DNA from: Mycobacterium sp.
GTDB lineage: Bacteria > Actinomycetota > Actinomycetes > Mycobacteriales > Mycobacteriaceae
Direction of reading: 5' to 3'
Assembly: GCF_029961025.1 (NCBI RefSeq)
Contig: NZ_JASBVP010000001.1
Coordinates: forward strand, 62,001 to 126,000
Length of the DNA stretch: 64,000 bases
A program made the translations under genes and the position numbers. The notes beneath the pieces were generated by a model. The model saw only the letters and a program-made list of their open reading frames with translations. It made no database searches and was not told where the DNA came from. Shown piece after piece: positions 16,033 through 23,745 of the stretch (its first letter is position 1; the number at the start of each line of letters is the position of its first letter).

Positions 16033-17445
16033 TCAACCGGTGTAGCAGTACGAGTCGCTCGACGCGTCGCCGCCCTGCAGCCGGGTCTGATGGACCCTTA
16101 GACCACGAAAGGCGTTGCCCCGAGGGAAGAATTCGAGATCTGGAACGAGCCCGCCGAGGCCGGTGTCGGCGTTAAGTTTTGCCATCCAGGCCCCGACGCC
16201 GTCGGGATAGAACACATCGTCCCAGGCCGCGTAGAGCGAATTGGTGACGTAGACCCGCTGTCCATCACGGCTGATCTCCACCATCTGCGGCCCACCGGCC
16301 AACGGCAAGTCCGGCGCCGCCGGGTGCGACTGGCGGCGCACGATTCCACCGAGACGTACCGACGCGGTTTGCCGCGGACGGAACGGGTCGCTCACGTCGA
16401 ACTGCTTGAGTTCGCCGGTGCCCCAGCATGAGACATACAGCCAGCGGTCATCGACCGACAAGTCGATGTCGGAGACCAGTGGCGGCACAGCGGCGAACGG
16501 CCTCAGCGCCGGGGGCAGGGCGTCGGGGTCGGCGGGTTCGGCCGGAACTGTGATGACCTTTTCGAGCGCCCATCGGTCAGCTTGCCGGTGCCACAGCCAG
16601 ATCGACGACGAGAGGTCTTCGACGTTGATCACCACGCCGACAAAGCCGTACGCTTTGGCGGGGTCGTGGGCCGGGCGCAGTTCGAGCACCATCTGGTGCT
16701 CATCGCCAAGGTCGATCCGCTGGGTGAGATTCCGCTTGGACATGCTCCAGAAGTTCACGTGATGCCCGAACTTACGGCCAAGCAGATGCTCGGGATCGAG
16801 CCCACTTTCGAGCATCGAGGGTGTCCCCCACTCCGACGTGATCACCGTGTCGTAGTTCAGGTGCCACCACACGTCGTAGGCGAAAAATTGCTCGCCTCGG
16901 TCCCGCTCCCACGGCCCGATGACCTCGAACGTGTCGTGATCGATCAGTGCGACACCGCCGGGACCGTCGTTGCCGTCGGCGCCGCCCAGGGCGGACATGA
17001 AGATACCGTCCGGGCCGCAGTGCACGGTATGCGGGCGTGAATATCCGGCCTTGGCAGCGAGTTCACCCGCCTCGATGACGTGCACCACAGACGGTTGGCG
17101 GGGGTCGGGCTTGGTGTCAAGGACATACGTCGTCGACGAGCGGATCCCCGGCACCACCAGATAGCGGCGCTCCAACTGGTGACGGTCCCCGTGCCCGTCA
17201 TGACACAGTGCGCTCGAACACGCGTTCCACCCGAAATGGTGTAGTTCATTGCCGGCCGTGGGCAGCTCGGCCCAACCGATCACATCGCCGTACGTCGGCG
17301 AGGTCGGATCGCAGTCCACCACGGCGAGCGCATCTTTCGCCTGACCCGCCGGGTCGAAAGCGGCAACGTAGGCCAGCCGCTCGGGTGGGGCTGCGATGGC
17401 GGCGCCCGGACTCCGGTAGAACGTGGGATCTGGTACGTCGGACAT
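16033..17445 (-). CDS. Selenium-binding protein / methanethiol oxidase family (SBP56)
   Basis: 470 residues, a seven-bladed propeller of the SBP56 family, whose bacterial members include copper-dependent methanethiol oxidases. Conserved blocks include ELHHFGWNACSS, SRPHTVHCGPDG, YDVWWHLNYDTVITSEWG, GHHVNFWSMSKR and DIDLSVDDRWLYVSCWGTGE. The histidines of HHFGW and RPHTVHCG are the expected metal-site region. GAAAGGGAA lies ahead of the ATG at 17445. Its promoter faces that of the MerR-family gene at 17671, so control by that regulator is likely. A role in copper or sulfur stress fits the neighbourhood, but selenium binding cannot be judged from sequence. Confidence 0.9.
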   Translation of the reverse strand: MSDVPDPTFYRSPGAAIAAPPERLAYVAAFDPAGQAKDALAVVDCDPTSPTYGDVIGWAELPTAGNELHHFGWNACSSALCHDGHGDRHQLERRYLVVPGIRSSTTYVLDTKPDPRQPSVVHVIEAGELAAKAGYSRPHTVHCGPDGIFMSALGGADGNDGPGGVALIDHDTFEVIGPWERDRGEQFFAYDVWWHLNYDTVITSEWGTPSMLESGLDPEHLLGRKFGHHVNFWSMSKRNLTQRIDLGDEHQMVLELRPAHDPAKAYGFVGVVINVEDLSSSIWLWHRQADRWALEKVITVPAEPADPDALPPALRPFAAVPPLVSDIDLSVDDRWLYVSCWGTGELKQFDVSDPFRPRQTASVRLGGIVRRQSHPAAPDLPLAGGPQMVEISRDGQRVYVTNSLYAAWDDVFYPDGVGAWMAKLNADTGLGGLVPDLEFFPRGNAFRGLRVHQTRLQGGDASSDSYCYTG

Positions 17446-17604
17446 GGTTTCCCTTTCAGGTCAGGCCGCATCGCCGGGCTGCCCGGAGATAGCCGGAGAT
17501 AACGATGCCGAGGTGCCCCGGGTCGGTCATGTTCCCTAGTCTCTCCCCCGGTTCCTCGTTGTCTATGTGCCGGGAGGGTGGTGAAGAGATCGCGACCGCT
17601 GAGT

Positions 17605-17633
17605 ACACTAAAATTCCGCACTGCGGAGGTCAA
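17605..17633 (-). promoter_or_regulatory. Promoter of the SBP56 gene with central dyad, shared with divergent MerR-family gene
   Basis: On the minus strand TTGACC (17633-17628) and TAGTGT (17610-17605) are 17 nt apart, and the spacer carries the dyad TCCGC-agt-GCGGA. The dyad lies between the divergent SBP56 and MerR-family genes. Its sequence differs from the CTTGCC-type dyads of the other three elements, so the second MerR-family protein may read a different site. Confidence 0.5.
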
Positions 17634-17670
17634 GGGCCTAAGAAGCCGCCCTGCAAGGAAGGGAGCCCCC

Positions 17671-18180
17671 GTGGCGCACACCGTCGGTGCTGCCGCCAAA
17701 GCCGTCGGAGTTTCCCCGAAGGCTATCCGGACTTGGGAGGCCAAGGGGTTGCTGCCGCTGGCCGCACGCACCGAGGTCGGCTACCGGTTGTTCAGCGACG
17801 ACGACATCGCAATCCTGCGATTCATTCTGCGGGCCAGAACTCTCGGCTTCTCCTTGCCGGAGATCAAAGAGATCCTAGACCTGCATCGCCGGGGTGCAAT
17901 GCCCTGCGACCAGGTGACCGCGCTGCTCGATCGGCACGTGCACGACCTCGACCATGCCATCGCCGCGTTGTGTGCCTTGCGCGCCAAACTGATCGGCGCG
18001 CTACAGTCCGCGCGCAGCGAACAGCACCATGACCAGACCGCCACCGTGTGCCACATCATCGAAAGCGCCACCGACGGCGCAGAACCCGTCGGACAGGAAC
18101 GCAGACGTCGGCAACCCTCCAGCCCGTTGCTCAGCCCCGCCCACCGGGTTGCTCACACTCGCAATCATGAGCGGCGTTGA
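17671..18180 (+). CDS. MerR-family heavy-metal regulator (paralogue 2)
   Basis: 169 residues from a GTG at 17671 with GGAAGGGAG 6 nt upstream; an ATG at 17578 would add 31 residues without such a site. It has the MerR helix-turn-helix (AVGVSPKAIRTWEAKGLL, YRLFSDDDIAIL), a dimer helix, the cysteine in MPCDQV and a C-terminal cysteine in TATVCHII, like its paralogue at 10688-11125. The C terminus runs about 27 residues past the usual end into arginine-rich sequence that overlaps the start of a decayed patatin gene, so the native stop may have been lost. Confidence 0.86.
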   Translation: MAHTVGAAAKAVGVSPKAIRTWEAKGLLPLAARTEVGYRLFSDDDIAILRFILRARTLGFSLPEIKEILDLHRRGAMPCDQVTALLDRHVHDLDHAIAALCALRAKLIGALQSARSEQHHDQTATVCHIIESATDGAEPVGQERRRRQPSSPLLSPAHRVAHTRNHERR

Positions 18181-18595
18181 GCCCGCCCGCTACGAGCGCG
18201 GTATTACGCCCGACCTGATCACCGCCACCTCGGTCGGCGCCCGCCGCGCCGCATTCATCGCCCCCGTCCGGCCACCGCGGCGACGGTGCAGGAACTGGCC
18301 GGGCTGTAGATCGGGTTACGACGACGCGACGTCGACCGGTTACGCGTGCGCGCGGCGGCCGCCGAGAACACCGCTGGACATCGCCACCCGTGCTTTGTCG
18401 ATGCTGATCCGCCATCGGGTCGCCGCCGATATCGTCCGGGTGCCGAAGCGAGCTCGGCTCATCGTGCTGCCGTTGCCCTTCCCGGTGGAAGATCCCCGAC
18501 CTCCGATTTCGGGCACGCTGCGGAGCTGATCGACCAGGCCCGCACCGAGACCCTGGAGCTGACTCGCCGCCAGGCGGACCGGGTCGATGGTGCCC
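18155..18595 (+). pseudogene. Remnant of a patatin-like phospholipase
   Basis: Pieces of a patatin domain survive in different frames. One piece reads VEPARYERGITPDLITATSV, with the GxSxG-type nucleophile region ATSVGA and then AAFIA. The next has ATVQELAGL, an in-frame TAG where a tryptophan is usual, and GLRRRD. Two last pieces read RLIVLPLPFPVEDP and SDFGHAAELIDQARTETLEL. The central catalytic part, including the aspartate, is missing. The order matches a patatin with an internal deletion, a nonsense change and at least one frameshift. No functional product is expected. Confidence 0.65.
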
Positions 18596-18727
18596 GGGCA
18601 TGTCGACCGATGGGCCGCGCGCCCGACGTCCGGTAAACGAATCCGCCGCAGCGAGTAGTCGCACGGCAATCCACGGGGAGCAAGATTGTAGGCAGGATGA
18701 CATCGTCTGGGTGGCGGAGGAGGCGCG

Positions 18728-19459
18728 GTGTCAGACCACCCGGCGGATCCGATCAACCAAGCCGTGCACGCGCCGACCGGCGAGCGCCCGGCCTCGGGGG
18801 CAAAGATGCGACACGCCGCCTGGGTGGCGCGGTGCGTCGGTCGCGGGGCGGCTGCCCCGCTGCGTCCCGAAGACCTCTCCGCACTGGCAGACAGCCTGCA
18901 GGTTAGGGCCTTTAACGCCGGGGAGGTGGTTTTCTCCGCCGCTCACGTGGCCAGCGGGGTGTGGATTGTGCGGACGGGGCAAATCGAGCTCACGGCCGGC
19001 TCTGGACGCCGGCGCGCGGTGATAGACGTGCTGCGCGCCGGCGACGTGGTCGGCGATATTCCGGTGTTGCTGGGCTTGCCGGTGCCACACACGGCGCGCG
19101 CGTTGTCGGACGCATTGTGCCTGTTTCTGGATCGGGACGCCTTCGAACGGCTGCTCGCCGCCCATCCGGGCATCTCCCGGCGGTGGCTTTCCAGTGTGGC
19201 CCAACGGGTGTTGGCCGGGCGGGTCAGGTTGAGCCTGCTCGGCAGGCCGCTGCCAACCCAATTGGCGCAGCTTCTTCTGGACTTAGCGGTCGACGGCTCC
19301 GTGCAACTCACCCAACACACCCTGGCGGCCATGCTCGGCGTACAGCGCCCGTCGATCAACAAGATCCTCAAGGAGTTCGAGCGAGACCGTCTCGTCCACG
19401 TCGGATATGCCATGATCAAGATCACCGATCCCGATGGGTTGCGCGCCCGCGCGAAATGA
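18728..19459 (+). CDS. Crp/Fnr-family transcriptional regulator
   Basis: 243 residues. A cyclic-nucleotide-binding-like beta barrel occupies the middle ([20 protein letters not shown], then [16 protein letters not shown]), followed by a long dimer helix and a C-terminal winged helix ([20 protein letters not shown]). The phosphate-binding arginine pattern of true cAMP receptors is not clear, so the ligand is unknown. The single cysteine near WVARCVG does not suggest an iron-sulfur cluster. GGAGGAGG precedes the GTG start. It lies at the right edge of the accessory segment; its targets cannot be read here. Confidence 0.87.
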   Translation: MSDHPADPINQAVHAPTGERPASGAKMRHAAWVARCVGRGAAAPLRPEDLSALADSLQVRAFNAGEVVFSAAHVASGVWIVRTGQIELTAGSGRRRAVIDVLRAGDVVGDIPVLLGLPVPHTARALSDALCLFLDRDAFERLLAAHPGISRRWLSSVAQRVLAGRVRLSLLGRPLPTQLAQLLLDLAVDGSVQLTQHTLAAMLGVQRPSINKILKEFERDRLVHVGYAMIKITDPDGLRARAK

Positions 19460-19486
19460 GGCTCAAATGCTGGTCGGCCGGGTCAG

Positions 19487-20170
19487 TCACGAATCCGCAT
19501 GCACCCCGGTGTTGGATGGCACCCGCACCAGTTCGAACCTGCGGATCCGCAGCCGGCCGCTGCGCATGGCTGCCTTCAGCGGCGGCGGAATACGGGTGTG
19601 GCGGCTAATCTCCGCCATCGGGACCTGCGCGCCGGTCCGCAGCTCCCACTCGGGAAACCGGCGCAGGTCGTCCTCGGAGATACCGATGCCGGTGCCCGGG
19701 ATCGTGGTGAAGCCGGCCATGAGCAGAAGCGCGCCGGGCGCGGCGACCCGGGTGACCCCGGCGGCGTAGGCGTCGCGTTGGGTGGCCGAAAGCCCGTAAA
19801 AGCAGCCACTGTCGACGATCAGGGTGTAGCCGTCGCCGAGGTTCAGCTCCCCGAGCCTGGTCACGTCGCCTTGCAGGAAACGCGCTTTCGCGTCCCGCCC
19901 GACGGCTTCGGCCCGCGCCTTCTCCCGCGCTTTTTCGACTGCCCGGCCGAGCATGTCGATGCCGACCGCGTCCCAGCCGCGCCGGGCGAGATAGAGCGTA
20001 TTGCGTCCGACGCCGCAGCCGAGGTCCAGCGCCCGGCCCGGTGGCAGCCGGTGTTCGCCTTCGACGTGCTGCACCAGCCAGGTGTCGGGGACATCGGCAG
20101 CGGCAAACGACGGGTTTAGTCCGATCCGGGACAACACCTCGTACAACAGGCGGACAACGCGGCGATCCAT
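19487..20170 (-). CDS. Class I SAM-dependent methyltransferase (intact Rv0520/Rv0521-like gene)
   Basis: 227 residues. SAM-binding motif I reads ALDLGCGVGRNTLYLA, the acidic residue ending strand 2 is in AVGIDM, and motif II follows in RFLQGDVTRL. A cysteine-containing loop, VDSGCFYGLS, replaces the usual motif region after strand 4. The substrate is unknown. GAGG lies 6 nt before the ATG at 20170. Position and strand match Rv0520 and Rv0521 of M. tuberculosis, which are annotated there as methyltransferase fragments; here the gene is whole. Confidence 0.82.
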   Translation of the reverse strand: MDRRVVRLLYEVLSRIGLNPSFAAADVPDTWLVQHVEGEHRLPPGRALDLGCGVGRNTLYLARRGWDAVGIDMLGRAVEKAREKARAEAVGRDAKARFLQGDVTRLGELNLGDGYTLIVDSGCFYGLSATQRDAYAAGVTRVAAPGALLLMAGFTTIPGTGIGISEDDLRRFPEWELRTGAQVPMAEISRHTRIPPPLKAAMRSGRLRIRRFELVRVPSNTGVHADS

Positions 20171-20277
20171 GTGGGTCCTCACGCCGGAATCCGGCCGGTC
20201 GCGCCGCGGTCACGGTGTGATAACCGATTCGGCGTGGCCTTACGGGCGATGCTATTCGACCCGGCAGGATCACGCTC

Positions 20278-21123
20278 ATGCCTCCGCTGACCCGCCGCGC
20301 TGCGCTGCGTCTTGGTGCCCGTGCTGCGGGAGGAGTCGCGAGCCTCTGGGCGTTGGGCGCATTGCGGGATCCGGGTGAACTCCACGCGTCGCCCGCCCCG
20401 TCCGAGCCCCCGGCGGGTAACGCGTTGCCGACTCGCCTGTCTGGATCGTTCATCTCCGCCGCCCGCGGGGGCGTGCCGACCAATTGGGTGATCCTGCGAC
20501 CGCCCGGGGACGCCATGGCGCTGCGCCCGGTGATCGCCTTGCACGGCAAAGGCGGGAACGCCAACAGCGTGGTGGACCTCGGCGTGGCGGACCAACTTGC
20601 CCGGTTGGTCCAAGCGGGCCACCCACCGTTCGCGGTGGTCGGTGTCGACGGCGGCGATACCTACTGGCACCGGCGGGTTTCCGGCCAAGACTCGGGAGCG
20701 ATGGTGCTCGGCGAGTTATTGCCGATGCTGGCGACGAAGGGTTTGGACATCTCGCGGGTCGGCTTCCTGGGGTGGTCGATGGGCGGCTATGGGGCCTTGT
20801 TGCTGGGTGCTCGCCTGGGTGCGCCACGGACTGCGGGGATCTGTGCGGTGAGCCCGGCCTTGTTCACCTCGTATACCGGCAGCGCACCGGGGGCGTTCGA
20901 CAGCTACGAGGACTGGGTGCGCAACAACGTGTTCGGCCTGCCCGCGCTGGCCAAGATCCCGATCCGGGTGGACTGCGGCACCGGCGACCGCTTCTATCCG
21001 GCGACGCGGCAGTTCGTCGCCCAACTGCGCACACCGCCGGCCGGGGGATTCTCGCCGGGTGGGCATGATGCCGAGTTTTGGCGCGGCCAGTTGCCCGCCG
21101 AGCTGGCATGGTTGGCGTCGTAA
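20278..21123 (+). CDS. Exported alpha/beta-hydrolase, esterase-D-like (Rv0519c-like)
   Basis: 281 residues. The N terminus has a twin-arginine-like signal (PPLTRRAALRLGARAAGG), so Tat export is likely. The alpha/beta-hydrolase core shows VIALHGKGGNANS, the nucleophile elbow GFLGWSMGGYGALL with serine, an acidic region IRVDCGTGDRFYP and the histidine in SPGGHDAEFW. This is the esterase D/PHB-depolymerase-like arrangement. The substrate is unknown. It runs divergently from the methyltransferase with about 100 nt between starts, as do Rv0519c and Rv0520 in M. tuberculosis. Confidence 0.8.
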   Translation: MPPLTRRAALRLGARAAGGVASLWALGALRDPGELHASPAPSEPPAGNALPTRLSGSFISAARGGVPTNWVILRPPGDAMALRPVIALHGKGGNANSVVDLGVADQLARLVQAGHPPFAVVGVDGGDTYWHRRVSGQDSGAMVLGELLPMLATKGLDISRVGFLGWSMGGYGALLLGARLGAPRTAGICAVSPALFTSYTGSAPGAFDSYEDWVRNNVFGLPALAKIPIRVDCGTGDRFYPATRQFVAQLRTPPAGGFSPGGHDAEFWRGQLPAELAWLAS

Positions 21124-21205
21124 CCGGGCGGATTCACCGTCCGACACGCTCGGCGGTCGGACCGTCGCTGCCCCACGGCGCTGGTTTGACCGCGAGGCGA
21201 GCGGT

Positions 21206-21469
21206 TCACTGCGGGATTTGGCGCTCCACCGCCCGCGCACGGCGCAACCCGGCGGCACCGGTCACGGCGAGCACCCCGGCGAGCGTCGCCAACAGCAAGG
21301 TCAGCAGCAGTAGCGGCGGGTTATAGACCACCGACATGATGACCGGCTGTCCGTCGACAATGGGTGCGACCGGCACCGTGGAGCGGACGTTTACCCAGCT
21401 TACCGCGCAGCCCGCCGCCGCAGCCGCGGCCAGGCCGAGTTCGGCGACGGCACGGGAGCGGGCCGTCAC
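21206..21469 (-). CDS. Small membrane protein (Rv0514-like)
   Basis: 87 residues with two predicted helices, AELGLAAAAAAGCAVSWV and LLLLTLLLATLAGVLAV, separated by a short extracytoplasmic loop that includes PVIMSVVYNPP. Its ATG overlaps the stop of the DUF3093 gene (ATGA). M. tuberculosis Rv0514, a putative transmembrane protein of about 99 residues, holds this position. Function unknown. Confidence 0.7.
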   Translation of the reverse strand: MTARSRAVAELGLAAAAAAGCAVSWVNVRSTVPVAPIVDGQPVIMSVVYNPPLLLLTLLLATLAGVLAVTGAAGLRRARAVERQIPQ

Positions 21470-22011
21470 CGCGGGAACCCGCTGTCGTCGTCATCAATTT
21501 CGACATCCGGGCAGGCCGGCCCGACGCGCTCCTCAACCAACGGGGTCAGCGCCGCCCGCAAGTGGCGATGATGACGTGCCCACGCCTGTGCGGTGCGCCC
21601 GTGGGTGAGCTTGAGGCCGATGCCCACCCGCCCGCGGGGCACTCCCACGAGCTCACCGAGCGCCCGCGCCGATTGCCAGCGCTCGACTTCCTTTTCGACG
21701 GCCAACGGGTGCCCAGGTTCGGGGTACACCTTGAGAATCTCGGAGATCCGGATGGTCTCGGTACCCTGACGCAGGGTCTGCTCCGTCAGCTCTACCGAGG
21801 TATGGATGCGCGCCGCCTTCACCTGCAAGGCGACGAAGCCGGACACCAGCACCAAGAACACCGTGGGAACCAGAAACTGCCAGCCGTAACCGCTGGATTT
21901 TTCGATCAGCAGCATGGCCACCGCCGAGGCAGGACCTGCCAACACCCAGTACCAGCTGGCACCGCACTCGTAAAACAACGGCGCAGGCTTGGTTTCGGTC
22001 ACTCGGGTCAT
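21466..22011 (-). CDS. DUF3093-family membrane protein (Rv0513-like)
   Basis: 181 residues, matching the 182 I recall for Rv0513. Two adjacent helices lie near the N terminus (WYWVLAGPASAVAMLLI and FLVPTVFLVLVSGFVAL), followed by a cytoplasmic domain with ILKVYPEPGHPLAVEKE and an acidic tail. The motif FYECGASWYWV is typical of DUF3093. The start is placed at the ATG in front of TRVTETKP, with GGTGAG upstream; the longer open frame only overlaps the neighbouring gene. Function unknown. Confidence 0.8.
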   Translation of the reverse strand: MTRVTETKPAPLFYECGASWYWVLAGPASAVAMLLIEKSSGYGWQFLVPTVFLVLVSGFVALQVKAARIHTSVELTEQTLRQGTETIRISEILKVYPEPGHPLAVEKEVERWQSARALGELVGVPRGRVGIGLKLTHGRTAQAWARHHRHLRAALTPLVEERVGPACPDVEIDDDDSGFPR

Positions 22012-22090
22012 CAACGGCTCACCACCCTGACTTCTGCATTGTTTCCTGCCGCCGGCGCTGCTCACCAGCGGCCGACGCCGATCTGGGTCC

Positions 22091-22600
22091 TCACCTGGTG
22101 AAGTACTCGTGGGCGTCCTTGCGGTGCAACAGAACCACTCCCCCACCGATGAGCACCGAGCCGACGATCCCCGTGACGGCACAGACCACCGCCGCCACCG
22201 GCGGCCAGGTCACGGTGAACAAACGCATCGCCACGTAGACGATGGTGGCCAGGCCACCGCCGGTCAACACGGTGCGGGCCCACCGATAACCCGCCCGCAT
22301 CAGCACCAGGAAGGTCACCACCACGGCGCACAGCACGGCCGCGAACAGGCCCGCTGCGGCGTAGATCGGCCCGGACCCGTTGCGTGCCTGCGTAAAGACC
22401 ACGTCCACGAGGTACCCGATGACCATCAACGGCAACGCCGCCACCCACAGCCAGAAACCGGTGTCCACGTCCACCGGCCGCCTCGACGGTTGTCGCGGAG
22501 GCGGGGGCGGCGGGCTCGGGGGCTGCGGCCAGCCCGGGGGCGGCGGGCTCGGGGGCTGCGGCCAGCCCGGAGGCTGCGGCCAACCCGCTGGACCGGTCAT
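22091..22600 (-). CDS. Membrane protein with proline-rich repeat N terminus
   Basis: 169 residues. The first 40 are repeats of GWPQPP and SPPPP, encoded by a GC-rich tandem repeat at 22505-22580. Four membrane helices follow ([17 protein letters not shown] onward) with a short tail, DAHEYFTR. Its ATG overlaps the hemB stop (ATGA), so it is translationally coupled to heme synthesis, although M. tuberculosis as I recall has no gene between hemB and Rv0513. Function unknown. Confidence 0.75.
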   Translation of the reverse strand: MTGPAGWPQPPGWPQPPSPPPPGWPQPPSPPPPPPRQPSRRPVDVDTGFWLWVAALPLMVIGYLVDVVFTQARNGSGPIYAAAGLFAAVLCAVVVTFLVLMRAGYRWARTVLTGGGLATIVYVAMRLFTVTWPPVAAVVCAVTGIVGSVLIGGGVVLLHRKDAHEYFTR

Positions 22601-23586
22601 GCCAGCCAGCCCGCCGCCTCGGCGGCCCAGTACGTGAGCACGATGTCCGCCCCGGCGCGGCGGATGCTGGTCAATGACTCCAGCGCGGCGGCGCGCCTGT
22701 CGATCCAGCCGTTGGCGGCCGCGGCGGAAATCATCGCGTACTCGCCCGACACCTGGTAGGCGGCCACCGGCACCGGGGACACGTCCGCCGCGGCGGCCAC
22801 CACATCCAGATAACCCATCGCGGGCTTGACCATCACGATGTCGGCACCCTCACCGATATCCAGCTCAATCTCGCGGAGCGCTTCCCGGGCGTTGCCGGGA
22901 TCTTGCTGGTAGGTCCTGCGGTCGCCGGACAGGCTGCAGGCCACCGCCTCGCGGAACGGACCGTAGAAGGCCGAGGCGAACTTCGCGGCATAAGCCATGA
23001 TTACCACGTCGGTGTGCCCGGCAGCGTCCAGCCCGTCGCGGATGGCGCCCACCTGGCCGTCCATCATCCCGCTCGGTGAGACCACGTGGGCGCCCGATTC
23101 CGCTTGTGCCACGGCTAATTCCACATATCTTGCCAGGGTGGCGTCATTATCCACCCGGCCCCGCTCGTCGAGGACACCGCAATGCCCGTGGTCGGTGAAC
23201 TCGTCTAGGCAGGTATCGGCCATCAGCACGGTGGCGTCACCGACATCCTTGGCCAGATCCCTCAACGCGACGTTGAGGATGCCGTTGGGGTCGGTACCGG
23301 CCGAACCCACCGGGTCCTTGTCACCCCGGAGCGGTACCCCGAACAGCATCAGCCCACCCACCCCGGCGGCGACGGCGGCGGTGGCGGCGGCGCGCAGTGA
23401 GTCCCGGGTGTGCTGCGCCACCCCGGGCATGGAGGCGATCGGACGCGGCTCGTCGATACCGTCGGCGACGAACAATGGCAGTACCAAATGCCTTGGCTCT
23501 AACGAGGTTTGCGCAACCAGGCGACGCATCGCCGGGGTGTGGCGCAGCCGACGGGGACGATGTCGCGGGTAGCCGTCAACACCCAC
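22597..23586 (-). CDS. hemB: Delta-aminolevulinic acid dehydratase (porphobilinogen synthase)
   Basis: 329 residues from the GTG at 23586, the same length as the M. tuberculosis enzyme as I recall. It condenses two 5-aminolevulinates to porphobilinogen. Catalytic-lysine regions are visible in [18 protein letters not shown] and [14 protein letters not shown]. The metal-site region reads [19 protein letters not shown], with cysteines. A further 36 upstream codons are open but consist of translated tandem-repeat DNA and are not counted. The tandem repeat separates it from hemD by about 160 bp. Confidence 0.95.
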   Translation of the reverse strand: MGVDGYPRHRPRRLRHTPAMRRLVAQTSLEPRHLVLPLFVADGIDEPRPIASMPGVAQHTRDSLRAAATAAVAAGVGGLMLFGVPLRGDKDPVGSAGTDPNGILNVALRDLAKDVGDATVLMADTCLDEFTDHGHCGVLDERGRVDNDATLARYVELAVAQAESGAHVVSPSGMMDGQVGAIRDGLDAAGHTDVVIMAYAAKFASAFYGPFREAVACSLSGDRRTYQQDPGNAREALREIELDIGEGADIVMVKPAMGYLDVVAAAADVSPVPVAAYQVSGEYAMISAAAANGWIDRRAAALESLTSIRRAGADIVLTYWAAEAAGWLA

Positions 23587-23589
23587 CGC

Positions 23590-23745
23590 GGACCCCCGCT
23601 GCGCCCGGCTCCGCCGCGCTTGCGATCGCACCCACACCCCCCCAATGGCGACCCGCTGCGCCCGGCCCCGCCGCGCTTGCGATCGCACCCACACCCCACC
23701 GATGGCGACCCGCTGCGCCCGGCTCCGCCGCGCTTGCGATCGCCA
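23590..23745. repeat. 57-bp tandem repeat between hemD/cysG and hemB (2.6 copies)
   Basis: Units begin at 23595, 23652 and 23709; the last is cut after 37 bp. Each contains a 40-bp core, ending GCGCTTGCGATCGC, at 23590-23629, 23647-23686 and 23704-23743. The same core occurs in inverted orientation with two mismatches at 35193-35232. The array fills the whole hemD-hemB gap and reaches to within a few bases of the hemB start, so it may affect hemB expression. Confidence 0.85.

Noticed and set aside
22505..22580. Repeat in the membrane-protein gene as a mobile or MIRU element
   Set aside because: It is an in-frame proline-rich coding repeat ([11 protein letters not shown]) confined to one gene.
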